38,136 nucleotides of DNA from Verrucomicrobiales bacterium (GTDB taxonomy: Bacteria > Verrucomicrobiota > Verrucomicrobiia > Limisphaerales > JAQGOY01), in the NCBI GenBank assembly GCA_028293375.1, contig JAQGOY010000154.1, positions 1-38,136 of the forward strand, written 5' to 3'. Positions 7,745 through 16,121 of the stretch are shown here, piece after piece. The notes below the pieces were generated by a model. It did not search any database, was not told the origin of the DNA, and was given only the letters and a program-made list of their open reading frames with translations. Made by a program: the position numbers and the translations under genes. Position 1 is the first letter of the stretch. Each line of letters starts with the position of its first letter.

Positions 7745-10264
7745 TTATTCCGCTTTCTCTTCTGCTGCTGTCACTGGGGATTTCGGCTCCGCCTTTTTCT
7801 TTGCCCCCTTCGGCTCCTTTGGCGCAAACTCAAATCCCACCTTGCCGGATTCACCTTTTACCAGGAAAGCGGAGAAAGGCCGCCCCTTCTTGGAAATGAA
7901 TTTATGCAGCAAATCGGTGCGCCCGGTGGTCAGTAACTTCTTGATCTGCTCTGGTTCGATCTGCCTTTGCAAAATGATTTTGCCGGATCGAAAATCACAC
8001 TTCTTTTCCGGTCCAGTTGCGTTTTCGCAAATATAAACCATCCCGGTGTCGTAAACATTTCCACCGCATTTGAAACATTTGCCGATCGGTTCTTTCCCTG
8101 AAAAATCGACTGGAGCGCCGTCTGCCCCGCCATCGTTTTGACCGAAATCAAACTCCGGTTTCAATTCGGGCCCCATCTTAATCTTGGCAGCGAACGCTTT
8201 CCCCATCTTGCTGCGGAAGCCCTGGAGTGGCCCCACCGAACCTTTGGTGATCAGTTCTTCGACCTCAGGAATCTCAAATTGACGCCCGGCCACGATCTTC
8301 CACAATGCGAAATCACAACCCGCCGTTTGGCATTGGAATTTTTTGTAATTTTCTTTAATCACGCCTCCGCATTTTGGACACGGAACGCTCAACTCGCCGA
8401 AATCCCCAGGAATGGTATCACTCTCAAACTGCTTGGTTTTTTGGACGATGTGGCGCGTCATCTCTTCGATCTGACGCATAAAGTCAGGCCTTGTCAAAAG
8501 TCCGCGCTCCATCTGCTTAAGCTTGAATTCCCAATCCCCTGTCAGTTCTGGAGAACAGAGTTCGGGAACGCCCAGGCCGCGAAGGAGCGTGATCAAGGAC
8601 ATTCCTTTTGCCGTTGCCTGCAGTTCGCGGCCGTTTCTTTGCAGATATTTCTCGTAAATCAAGCCTTCAATAATTGCGGCCCGAGTGGCGGGAGTGCCCA
8701 ATCCTTTGGCGCTCATCGCTTCTCTCAATTCTTCATCTTCAATCGTTTTGCCGGCTCCTTCCATTGCGGACAATAAGGTCGCTTCGCTGAATCTCGCCGG
8801 GGGCTTCGTCTGGTTTGGGTTGACCGTGACATCCGTTGTTTGGATTTTCTCGCCCTCGTTGACTTTCACCAGGTTTGGTGTGTCGTCGCTCTCCACTTCT
8901 TTTCCATAAACTTCCAGCCACCCAGCAGCCATCATTACTTTTCCTTCAGATTTGAAGGGCTCCTGCTCCACCCGCGTAATACGGGTGGTCACCTGGAATT
9001 CGGCCGCTGGAAAAAATATTGCCAGGAACCGTTTGGTCACCATGTCGTAAAGTTTCTGCTCGGGCTCGCTCAAGTTCCTGGGAGCCAGCTGAGTTGGGAT
9101 GATAGCGAAGTGATCTGAAATTTTAGCGTTATTAAATATTCTTTTATTGGGTTTCACCCAATTGTTGGTGAGGACCATGTTCGAAAACCGTCCATACCCC
9201 GTGGTGGACAACATGCTCATTGTCTGTTTCACCGTATCCACGTAATCCTCCGGCAAGGCCCTGGAATCCGTTCTGGGATAGGTCAATACTTTATGCCGCT
9301 CATATAGCGCCTGGGCCAGGCCCAGCGTATTTTTTGCAGAAAAACCGAATCTGCTGTTGGCTTCACGCTGCAGACTGGTGAGGTCGTAAAGCAATGGGGA
9401 AAGCTGCGTTGTGGGCTTGCTCTCTTCAGTTACGATTCCTGGTTTACCACTGCATTTCTGCTGGATTGATTCAGCTCGGGCTTTATCCCATATACGCTCT
9501 GGTTTGAGATCCGGATCGCCATCTTTTTTTTCTTTCGAAAATTTTTCGTCAAACCATCGGCCTTTGTAACTTCCTTCGGACGCCTGAAATTCGCCATGTA
9601 CTTCCCAATAATCGCGAGAAACAAATTTCTTAATTTTTTCTTCCCGCTCCACCACCACCGCCAAAGTTGGCGTCTGAACCCTTCCCACAGTGGTGAGATG
9701 GAAACCGCCAGTTTTGGAATTGAACGCGGTCATTGCCCTCGTACCATTAATTCCTACCAGCCAATCTGCCTCTGAACGGCACACTGCGGCATCTGCCAGG
9801 GGTTTCATTGATCGGTCATCTCTCAACGCGGCAAAGCCATCCCTGATCGCGGCCGGAGTCATCGATTGCAGCCACAACCTCTGAATCGGTTTGGGGCTCC
9901 CCGTGTGTTGAACGATATACCGGAAAATCAGTTCCCCTTCCCGTCCTGCGTCGCAGGCATTAATCAGGAATTCAATGTCCTTTCGCTTGATCAGCCGGGT
10001 TAAGACCTTCAACCGGCTTTCCGTCTTTTCTATGGGCCGGAGATCAAAACGATCTGGAATCACAGGTAAATGGGCAAAAGTCCACTTCCCTCTTTTGACT
10101 TCAACTCCTTCGGGCAAACACAATTCCAGCAAGTGACCCACGGCCGATGACACGACAAATTGGTCGTTCTCGAAGTATTCGTCGTGCTTCGTAAATCCCC
10201 CGAGTGCCTTGGCGATATCACTCGCCACGGACGGTTTTTCCGCGATGATCAGTCCTTTACCCAT
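7745..10264 (-). CDS. topB: Type IA DNA topoisomerase (topoisomerase III) with C-terminal zinc-binding tail
   Basis: 839 aa. The Toprim domain begins MGKGLIIAEKPSVA and includes the acidic DAGREGELI motif (residues about 105-113). The topoisomerase core contains GRVQTPTL and the catalytic Tyr329 in the YPRTDSR motif, which forms the 5'-phosphotyrosine link. The C-terminal ~200 residues carry two CxxC...C-type zinc modules (CPKCGGVIKENYKKFQC and CFKCGGNVYDTGM) followed by Toprim-associated repeats and a Lys/Ala-rich tail ending AEEKAE. Function: single-strand passage, decatenation of replication intermediates and relaxation of negative supercoils in the cytoplasm. The order topB then xerC, 19 bp apart, fits joint expression. 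Confidence 0.93.
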   Translation of the reverse strand: MGKGLIIAEKPSVASDIAKALGGFTKHDEYFENDQFVVSSAVGHLLELCLPEGVEVKRGKWTFAHLPVIPDRFDLRPIEKTESRLKVLTRLIKRKDIEFLINACDAGREGELIFRYIVQHTGSPKPIQRLWLQSMTPAAIRDGFAALRDDRSMKPLADAAVCRSEADWLVGINGTRAMTAFNSKTGGFHLTTVGRVQTPTLAVVVEREEKIKKFVSRDYWEVHGEFQASEGSYKGRWFDEKFSKEKKDGDPDLKPERIWDKARAESIQQKCSGKPGIVTEESKPTTQLSPLLYDLTSLQREANSRFGFSAKNTLGLAQALYERHKVLTYPRTDSRALPEDYVDTVKQTMSMLSTTGYGRFSNMVLTNNWVKPNKRIFNNAKISDHFAIIPTQLAPRNLSEPEQKLYDMVTKRFLAIFFPAAEFQVTTRITRVEQEPFKSEGKVMMAAGWLEVYGKEVESDDTPNLVKVNEGEKIQTTDVTVNPNQTKPPARFSEATLLSAMEGAGKTIEDEELREAMSAKGLGTPATRAAIIEGLIYEKYLQRNGRELQATAKGMSLITLLRGLGVPELCSPELTGDWEFKLKQMERGLLTRPDFMRQIEEMTRHIVQKTKQFESDTIPGDFGELSVPCPKCGGVIKENYKKFQCQTAGCDFALWKIVAGRQFEIPEVEELITKGSVGPLQGFRSKMGKAFAAKIKMGPELKPEFDFGQNDGGADGAPVDFSGKEPIGKCFKCGGNVYDTGMVYICENATGPEKKCDFRSGKIILQRQIEPEQIKKLLTTGRTDLLHKFISKKGRPFSAFLVKGESGKVGFEFAPKEPKGAKKKAEPKSPVTAAEEKAE

Positions 10265-10458
10265 TAGAATATTGCGACGTTTTATGCACCATCAGTTCCA
10301 GGTTGCAATCATTTAAATCGTCTCAAATGAAGATTTATGCAAATGAGCTGTGGTGGTATGCCGCTCTTTCCCCCTCCCTTCAAGAACGGAAAAATAGTGC
10401 CAAACAACCCTGTTCTTCGATGGAAAGTGATCATTTAAGGAAACGCTGTGGAATACAT

Positions 10459-10488
10459 TTGACGATGCACTTTCTGAAAGGCTAAATA
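10459..10488 (+). promoter_or_regulatory. Candidate sigma-70 promoter of the DUF697 gene
   Basis: TTGACG (10459-10464) is followed after 18 bp by TAAATA (10483-10488), about 50 bp upstream of the ATG at 10540. The -35 match is good and the -10 match is weak. A strong ribosome-binding site, AAGGA, lies just before the gene (10530-10534). The promoter call is inferred from sequence only. Confidence 0.3.
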
Positions 10489-10539
10489 GGGCTCCAGCAC
10501 AGACCCCCGGGGAATCAACAGAAGGATAGAAGGAAATAT

Positions 10540-11064
10540 ATGACTGCAAAATTACAACACGAAGAACATGATCCAAAAAGCCATGAAGTCCTCCACCCAA
10601 AGCTTTCTCAAGTTGAAGCTGTCGTTCGCAAGAACGTTTATTGGGCAATGGGCGCGGCTCTGATCCCAGTTCCATATTTTGACATAGCCGCAGTTGGCGG
10701 AGTTCAACTCAAAATGCTGGCTGATCTCTCTAAAATCTACGGCATTAAATTTGCCCAAAATCGCGCCAAGAGTTTGATCGCAACCACCATCGGCAGTGTG
10801 GGTGCAGTTGGCGGCGTTGCAGGTATTGCCTCGATGGCAAAATTAATTCCGGGAGTCGGCCAACTCCTGGGCATTGCAATCGCTCCCGGTGCAGCAGGTG
10901 CTGCCACCTACGCCATCGGACAGGTTTTCATCAAGCACTTTGAAAGTGGTGGAACCTTCCTTGATTTCGATATCGAGAAACATCGTGAACATTTTCAACA
11001 TCAGTATACTGAAGGTCAAAAACTCACCGCCGACTTAAAGCACGCCGGGGCTCACGGTCACTAA
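10540..11064 (+). CDS. DUF697-like membrane protein
   Basis: 174 aa. The start is fixed by a strong ribosome-binding site (GAAGGAAATAT before ATG). A polar, His/Lys-rich N-terminus precedes the segment NVYWAMGAALIPVPYFDIAAV and two Gly/Ala-rich hydrophobic stretches (about residues 80-100 and 103-130), separated by SMAKLIPGVG. The C-terminus is charged and His-rich. This pattern (two hydrophobic hairpins with IPVPYFDI/IPGVGQ-type turns) is that of DUF697 proteins, which are often fused or linked to GTPases; here the domain stands alone. The molecular role is unknown. The gene forms a single transcription unit closed by the hairpin terminator at 11087-11124. Confidence 0.75.
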   Translation: MTAKLQHEEHDPKSHEVLHPKLSQVEAVVRKNVYWAMGAALIPVPYFDIAAVGGVQLKMLADLSKIYGIKFAQNRAKSLIATTIGSVGAVGGVAGIASMAKLIPGVGQLLGIAIAPGAAGAATYAIGQVFIKHFESGGTFLDFDIEKHREHFQHQYTEGQKLTADLKHAGAHGH

Positions 11065-11086
11065 GAGCAACCCTTTTCCTTTTGCG

Positions 11087-11124
11087 CGGATGCTCTTTGT
11101 GCGAACAAAGAGCATTCGTTTTTT
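11087..11124 (+). terminator. Intrinsic terminator after the DUF697 gene
   Basis: ATGCTCTTTGT (11090-11100) pairs perfectly with ACAAAGAGCAT (11105-11115) around a GCGA tetraloop. Three more base pairs, including one G-U, extend the stem at its foot, and it runs into TTTTTT at 11119-11124. It lies 22 bp after the stop at 11064. Confidence 0.9.
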
Positions 11125-11144
11125 AACCGCAACCTCTCCACGTT

Positions 11145-11324
11145 ATGCCCGTGCCTCTAATTTACATCGCCCTTTGTCTGCTGGCTGCGTTCTGCGGTCT
11201 CCGTCACAAATTTGGCTTCTGGGGAATTCTTTTCTGTTCATTTGCTCTCACCCCCGTAATCGGTTTTCTCCTGATTTTCGGGAGTTCCAAGCCCAAGAAG
11301 GACCCGGTTCGCCTTTCTAAATAA
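11145..11324 (+). CDS. Small membrane protein, 59 aa
   Basis: A 59-aa frame from ATG (MPVPLIYIALCLLAAFCGL) to TAA. It contains two hydrophobic helices, about residues 4-19 and 25-46, separated by the basic turn RHKFG, and a Lys/Pro-rich cytoplasmic tail SSKPKKDPVRLSK. This hairpin topology with a positively charged tail is characteristic of genuine bacterial microproteins and is unlikely to arise by chance in intergenic DNA. It begins 20 bp after the preceding terminator and ends 29 bp before the lipoprotein gene, so it is probably the first gene of the envelope cluster that follows. No clear ribosome-binding site is visible and no family is recognised. Confidence 0.55.
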   Translation: MPVPLIYIALCLLAAFCGLRHKFGFWGILFCSFALTPVIGFLLIFGSSKPKKDPVRLSK

Positions 11325-11353
11325 CTTTCTCAACGCACGCCTTCCAATATTAC

Positions 11354-12487
11354 ATGAAATCCCCACACCGTTTTTTTGTTCTTCTGAGTGGCCTGCTCTC
11401 TATTACTGTTGGCTGTCAGGGCCCTCGAGCCATGAAGTCAGAGTTCATCGAATATTCTCATGCCTATGCTGAAACTTCCAATCAGCAAATGCTTTTGAAC
11501 CTCGCTCGTCGAGCCAATGGGCACCCCGCTTATTTCCTCCAGATGGGGACGATCAATGCCACGATGCAATTTGGGGCCACTGCGGGCGGGAGTGCCGGTC
11601 AAAACAGGACCCGAGCAAGTGGAGGTGCGCTGGCAACCGCTGCTGCTATATCTGACACAATAGCCGTCGGAAGTACTCTTGGATTGTCCGGCAGTGAACA
11701 ACCCTCTTTCAGCTTTACTCCTCTCAGCGGAAGTTCGTTTGCCGCCGCTTTGTTCAATCCCATCGACCCCAAAATCTTTTTCAATCTTTATGATCAGGGA
11801 ATTCCAGTCGATGCGCTCCTGCGCGTCATGGTCCAGTCCATCACCCTCAATGAAGCAAAAGGAAGCCGGACTTTTCTCAATGTCATCGATCCAGAACGCC
11901 CCGTCAGTTACAGGAATTTCCTGACCGTGGCCGGTCTCGCCCGAGAATTGCAAAAAAGGCACCTGCTTCTCTCTTCCACGAATCAAAACTCATTCATCTT
12001 TGCCGATAAAGCGTATGAGACGGTGGCCAATCTGCGCACCAATGTTTATTATCAGTATGAAGAAGACTCGACTTATTTTGTTCCCAACAACTCCGGCACG
12101 GACAAGAAACGGCAGGATACGATTAATTTAACCCTCCGAACTTTTGAAGGTGTGCTCACTGCTCTCGCCCAGGAAAGCGAACTGTTTGACGGATTTGTCA
12201 GGACAGACGGCACTAACTTTACCACTTTTGTTGCCCCTTCCGAACGACGTCCCGCTCTCCGAATCACGCCTCCCAAGGCGGCCAAAACAACCAGCCCTGT
12301 AGCGGAAATCACCTACCGCGGTGAAAAATTTTCCATCTCAGATGAAATTGTCATTGATCCCGTCACGAAGCAGCCCAAAGTAAATACTTGGAACCGTGAA
12401 GTGTTTAACCTGCTCAACATGCTCTACGTCCAGATTTCGCTGGATCCCAGCAAGCTTCCTGTGCAACAGCTAATACAGGTGCACTGA
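11354..12487 (+). CDS. Putative lipoprotein of the 'MLLNIVRLRY'-type family
   Basis: 377 aa. The signal peptide MKSPHRFFVLLSGLLSITVGC ends in a lipobox-like TVGC, so this is probably a lipoprotein. Shortly after comes NQQMLLNLARRANGHPAYFLQMGTI, which resembles the LLNIVRLRYxDPPxFL segment of a family of uncharacterised Gram-negative envelope lipoproteins. The C-terminal FNLLNMLYVQISLDPS also resembles the end of those proteins. Between them are a Gly/Ala/Ser-rich stretch (residues about 70-110) and a charged domain. The function is unknown. The gene sits between a small membrane protein and an SPFH protein, all on the plus strand with short spacers, which suggests a membrane-associated assembly. 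The family link is from memory of the motif and needs a profile search. Confidence 0.65.
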   Translation: MKSPHRFFVLLSGLLSITVGCQGPRAMKSEFIEYSHAYAETSNQQMLLNLARRANGHPAYFLQMGTINATMQFGATAGGSAGQNRTRASGGALATAAAISDTIAVGSTLGLSGSEQPSFSFTPLSGSSFAAALFNPIDPKIFFNLYDQGIPVDALLRVMVQSITLNEAKGSRTFLNVIDPERPVSYRNFLTVAGLARELQKRHLLLSSTNQNSFIFADKAYETVANLRTNVYYQYEEDSTYFVPNNSGTDKKRQDTINLTLRTFEGVLTALAQESELFDGFVRTDGTNFTTFVAPSERRPALRITPPKAAKTTSPVAEITYRGEKFSISDEIVIDPVTKQPKVNTWNREVFNLLNMLYVQISLDPSKLPVQQLIQVH

Positions 12488-12528
12488 GTTTTCGGGAGTT
12501 TATTTGACGCGTTCGTTATCATCCGGGC

Positions 12529-13431
12529 ATGGCCAACTATTATCACAGGATTCGCGATCGATTGCAGATCTTTTGGCACGATCACACGGTGGGCATTTGC
12601 GTCACAGCTTTTACTTTCATTTTTCTTCTTGTATATCTGTCCCGTTCGATTTTCATCGTGATCGAGTCGGGGCAGGCTGGGGTTCTTTATCGCCGCTTCT
12701 GGCATGGCACCGAAATAAATAAAGTTTATGGTGAAGGGCTTCACATCATTGCTCCGTTCAATACGATGAGCATCTACGATGTTCGCCTCCAACAAATTCA
12801 ACACCGTTTCTCCGTCATCAGTAGTAACGGCCTCAACATCGGGGTGTCTGTCTCCGTCCGCTTCAAACCTAAAGTCGAACTGCTCGGTGTTCTCCACAAG
12901 GAAGTAGGACCTGATTACGTCAATAAAATCATCATTCCCGAAACGCAATCTCTTATCCGAAACGTTTTCGGGCAATATTCACCAGAAGAAATTTACACCA
13001 CCAAACGCTCCGTCGCCCAACAAATCCTCCAGGGCGCCTTAAATGAAATCGGTGAAAAATATGTGCTTCTTGACGATTTGCTGGTGGAAAGCATCACCCT
13101 GCCCCCTGTGATTCAAACTGCCATCGAAGAAAAACTCATCGAGGAACAAAAAGTCCTGGAAATGAAATTTCGCATTGACCGCGAAAAGGAGGAAGCCGAG
13201 CGGAAACTTGTCGAAGCCCGCGGGGTGAATGCCGCCAATACCATCATTTCCGAATCACTTACCGATAAAATCCTTCGCTACAAAGGCATTGAAGCTACGC
13301 TGGAGTTTTCCAAGTCTGAAAATGCCAAAGTCATTGTCATCGGTGGCGCCGATGGGTTGCCTTTGATTTTCAACCCCAGCATGCTCGACACCGCCACTAA
13401 AGCGTCTCCAGGCCCTGTGAGAGCGAAATAA
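12529..13431 (+). CDS. SPFH/Band 7 (prohibitin-like) membrane protein
   Basis: 300 aa. One N-terminal transmembrane helix (about residues 24-46, VGICVTAFTFIFLLVYLS) is followed by a Band 7/SPFH domain: VIESGQAGVLYRRF, GLHIIAPF, YDVRLQQIQH, ISSNGLNIGVSVSVRFK and the SITLPPVIQTAIEEKLIEEQK segment. A long charged coiled coil (KMKF-like EEQKVLEMKFRIDREKEEAERKLVEARG) precedes a short C-terminal domain. SPFH proteins assemble into large membrane-associated rings and often organise proteases or membrane microdomains. No NfeD or FtsH partner is adjacent; the neighbours are two lipoproteins, so the local role is open. Confidence 0.9.
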   Translation: MANYYHRIRDRLQIFWHDHTVGICVTAFTFIFLLVYLSRSIFIVIESGQAGVLYRRFWHGTEINKVYGEGLHIIAPFNTMSIYDVRLQQIQHRFSVISSNGLNIGVSVSVRFKPKVELLGVLHKEVGPDYVNKIIIPETQSLIRNVFGQYSPEEIYTTKRSVAQQILQGALNEIGEKYVLLDDLLVESITLPPVIQTAIEEKLIEEQKVLEMKFRIDREKEEAERKLVEARGVNAANTIISESLTDKILRYKGIEATLEFSKSENAKVIVIGGADGLPLIFNPSMLDTATKASPGPVRAK

Positions 13432-13440
13432 CCAGACCGA

Positions 13441-14589
13441 ATGCACTCTCGCTCTTATCGAATCCTCCATCCATTATTTGTCCTGCTCCCTTTCTTGTTG
13501 TTCCTCGGCGGTTGCGGCGAAGTCATTCACAACGATTCCAAACCCGAGAGTCACGAAAATGTCCTCTCCATCAAAAAAAGCCCTGTCCCGATTTCCATCA
13601 AGCTTTTGACCCGAAACGGCTATTTCGATCCTGCCGTTCTTCAGGAGTTTAAAGAGGCCTATAACATTCAGGTTCTAGTCACTTATTACGAAACGAACGT
13701 TGAGCTCTACCAGAAAATTGCCGCGGGGGACTATGACCTTATCACTCCATCCGGTTCATTGCTCCAGATTTTGATTCGTGACGGTCGCCTCGCTCGACTC
13801 GACCATCATAACCTGACCAATCTCACCAAACTGGAACACATCTTTGAAACCATTCCCTTCGATCCTCATCATGTGTTCTCAGCCCCCTACACATGGCGAA
13901 CAATTGGTATCGGCTACAACATGTCCCACGAAACCGAGATTCCATTTAGTTGGAATAACCTTTTTGACCCCCGCCTTTATCCCGGCGCCAATCACCAGGA
14001 GTTTCTCGGCAAACTCTCCTTGTTTGATGAAGCTCGATATAGCATCGGTTCTGCCCTCATTTCTCTCGGGTTCTCCCCGAACAGCCGCAAACCAGATGAA
14101 ATTCAAAAGGCGGCGGACGTTCTTCTTAAACAGCGTCCTTATGTGAGCCATTTCGACGATGCCAATGCCCAAAAATTTCTAGCCGACGAAGAGTCTTTCC
14201 TTTCCATGGCATGGAGTTCCGACGTCTCGCTTTCCATGAAAACGAACAAGAAAGTCCGATTCTCCATTCCGAATGAAGGCGCTCTGGTCTTTATCGATTA
14301 CCTCGCCATCCCAAAAACCAGCCAAAAAAAGGATTTAGCGGAAGACTTTATTGAATTTCTCTTACAACCGTTTGTAGCAGGTCGCATCTCCTCTTATTCC
14401 CATTGCGCAAGTGCTGACCAGGCTGCGAGAAGTTATATCAGCCGTGAAGTGATTAACGGAGCCCCCTATCTTTTACCGGACGAAACAAAACTTTTCTTCC
14501 TCGATATCATGGACCCTGCCACCCAGGCCCTATACGAAAAAACATGGGATACCATTAAAAAGGCAAAAGTCACGGGACCTGCATTGTGA
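13441..14589 (+). CDS. Extracellular solute-binding lipoprotein, PotD/polyamine-type
   Basis: 382 aa. The signal and lipobox are clear (LLFLGGC), so the protein is anchored in the envelope. The mature part reads as a bacterial solute-binding protein of the spermidine/putrescine class. It has a Venus-flytrap start (ISIKLLTRNGYFDPAVLQEFKE), a YDLITPSGSLLQILIRDGRLARLD region, the hinge segment APYTWRTIGIGYN and a C-terminal lobe with EDFIEFLLQPFVAG. Known relatives bind polyamines or other cations for an ABC importer. No permease or ATPase gene lies in the window, so either the transporter is elsewhere or the protein has a sensing role. It starts only 9 bp after the SPFH stop, which implies cotranscription with it. 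Confidence 0.85.
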   Translation: MHSRSYRILHPLFVLLPFLLFLGGCGEVIHNDSKPESHENVLSIKKSPVPISIKLLTRNGYFDPAVLQEFKEAYNIQVLVTYYETNVELYQKIAAGDYDLITPSGSLLQILIRDGRLARLDHHNLTNLTKLEHIFETIPFDPHHVFSAPYTWRTIGIGYNMSHETEIPFSWNNLFDPRLYPGANHQEFLGKLSLFDEARYSIGSALISLGFSPNSRKPDEIQKAADVLLKQRPYVSHFDDANAQKFLADEESFLSMAWSSDVSLSMKTNKKVRFSIPNEGALVFIDYLAIPKTSQKKDLAEDFIEFLLQPFVAGRISSYSHCASADQAARSYISREVINGAPYLLPDETKLFFLDIMDPATQALYEKTWDTIKKAKVTGPAL

Positions 14590-14685
14590 TTTGGTTTCCG
14601 GATTCAAAGCATTTCTTTGTTTCCCACAAGTCATTTCAGCATCGATCAACAGCCGTTTAGATCACCAACCCTGCGAAGTCAAAGC

Positions 14686-14714
14686 TTGACCGTTCCTTGC
14701 CCCGCAAGTTATTC
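14686..14714 (+). promoter_or_regulatory. Candidate promoter of tRNA-Leu
   Basis: TTGACC (14686-14691), a 17-bp spacer and TTATTC (14709-14714) end 12 bp upstream of the mature tRNA 5' end. Position and -35 match are good; the -10 is only partly like TATAAT. Confidence 0.4.
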
Positions 14715-14726
14715 ATAATCGACGAG

Positions 14727-14814
14727 GCCGGTGTGGCGAAATGGCAGACGCACAGGACTTAAAATCCTGGGACCTTAAACAGTCGTGCCGGTTCGAGTCC
14801 GGCCACCGGTACCA
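14727..14814 (+). tRNA. tRNA-Leu (UAA)
   Basis: An 88-nt class II tRNA. The acceptor GCCGGTG pairs with CACCGGT, the anticodon arm is AGGACTTAAAATCCT with anticodon TAA, a variable arm (GGGACCTTAAACAGTC region) follows, and the T-arm is GCCGGTTCGAGTCCGGC. The discriminator A and CCA (14812-14814) are encoded. The long variable arm and TAA anticodon identify leucine. Confidence 0.97.
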
Positions 14815-14944
14815 CTCCTCGTTGCTGGTCATCAAATTTCTGAACTTCTTCCCTGCCCATGGTTCCATCCCCTTCAACACGAGATCCCACGAGCTCTGTC
14901 TATTTAAGTATCACCTCATTACTTAACCCAACCCACCTGGAGTT

Positions 14945-15766
14945 ATGAATCCATGGCTCGAAACACTCGGTGCTCTTCTCTTCGCAACAACTGGCGCTTT
15001 GTTTGGTAAATGGTTTGCCCAATTATCCGGGCGACGGTGGTTATTCGGCTACATGCTTGCCTTTTTCCCCATGATTGTAATCGCTGCCAGCCGACACATT
15101 TATTCGCTTCCTTTTCTTCCTCCATTTTCCTGGATGCTGTCAGGAAGAATTCCCTTTGCTCTTGCTGGATTCAGTATCGCCCTTCTCCTCAGCGTTCTGC
15201 TGCATCGCACTCCAAAAAAGCGTGATCGCTTCTGTCTTTGGGCGCTGCTCGTTACTTCCGTGGGAGCTTTTTCCATCCCGGTTTTTCTTGGCCCCGCCAT
15301 CGACCATAAACTTCTGCTGTCGCTGCAAACTACTATTGATTCCGATGGTGTGTGCCGTCAAAACACCGGCTTTACCTGCGGCCCGGCCGCTGCTGTCACC
15401 GCCTTGCGCCAGTTCGGCATAGCTGGAGACGAAAGCGAACTTGCTATTCTCGCCCATACCAGTTCATTCACAGGAACGCCGCCAATTATTTTGGCAAAAA
15501 CGATTCAAAATAAATACAGTGACCGTGGTTTCATCGCTGAGTTCCAGACTTTCGAATCCATTCAACAACTTGGAAAAGCCGGAGTCACCATCGCTCTCGT
15601 AAAATTCGGTTTCCTTGTCGATCATTATGTCACGGTCTTGAAGGTCACCGATGAGAAAGTTATTGTCGGTGATCCCTACCTTGGTAAGACAGAAATGACT
15701 CATCAGGAATTTCGAAATATCTGGCGCTTTGCGGGAGTTCACTTGAGCCGCCGAACGTATCCATGA
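14945..15766 (+). CDS. Membrane-anchored C39-type cysteine peptidase domain protein
   Basis: 273 aa. The first ~115 residues contain four hydrophobic helices (about 5-25, 33-50, 68-88 and 95-115). The basic loop HRTPKKRDR between helices 3 and 4 suggests that the C-terminal domain faces the periplasm. From about residue 135 the protein resembles peptidase family C39: QNTGFTCGPAAAVTALRQFG supplies the oxyanion Gln and nucleophile Cys, and VDHYVTVLKVTDEKVIVGDP supplies the catalytic His and Asp. In known systems C39 domains cleave double-glycine leaders and are fused to ABC exporters; here there is no ATPase domain. No double-glycine precursor is evident nearby, so the substrate is unknown and peptidase activity is inferred. 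Confidence 0.8.
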   Translation: MNPWLETLGALLFATTGALFGKWFAQLSGRRWLFGYMLAFFPMIVIAASRHIYSLPFLPPFSWMLSGRIPFALAGFSIALLLSVLLHRTPKKRDRFCLWALLVTSVGAFSIPVFLGPAIDHKLLLSLQTTIDSDGVCRQNTGFTCGPAAAVTALRQFGIAGDESELAILAHTSSFTGTPPIILAKTIQNKYSDRGFIAEFQTFESIQQLGKAGVTIALVKFGFLVDHYVTVLKVTDEKVIVGDPYLGKTEMTHQEFRNIWRFAGVHLSRRTYP

Positions 15767-16121
15767 ATGGATTCTTCCTTAATACAGGTCCAATCCCCTG
15801 CCCTGTCCCAGACTGCACATCAATAAAAGAACCACTCTGTTTTCACCGTAAAGTTGTTTTTACTCATATCACAGCTCATGTTAATTAACTGGAATTCATG
15901 TGTATTCTTTATTCACTCTCCGACTCGCTGGTGGCTGTTTCTCGATCTCCCTAAAGCTCCGTTTTGTCACAGCCAACCTTGAAAGTGGCCGGGCCGCGAC
16001 AATTTGATCAAAAAATGAAGATTTTACCGAAATTAAGGCCGTTTGGCCCTATTAAATGTATAATCCTGCATTGAATCCATCCTTAAAACCCCATAGAGTG
16101 AGAACGGATCCAAGTTGAATT
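15767..16121. other. Intergenic region without a recognisable gene
   Basis: About 355 bp between the C39 gene and the HEAT-THUMP-methyltransferase gene. I see no credible reading frame, tRNA or long hairpin. It presumably contains the promoter and leader of the downstream gene. The sequence is AT-richer than its neighbours, especially 15830-16080. Confidence 0.5.
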
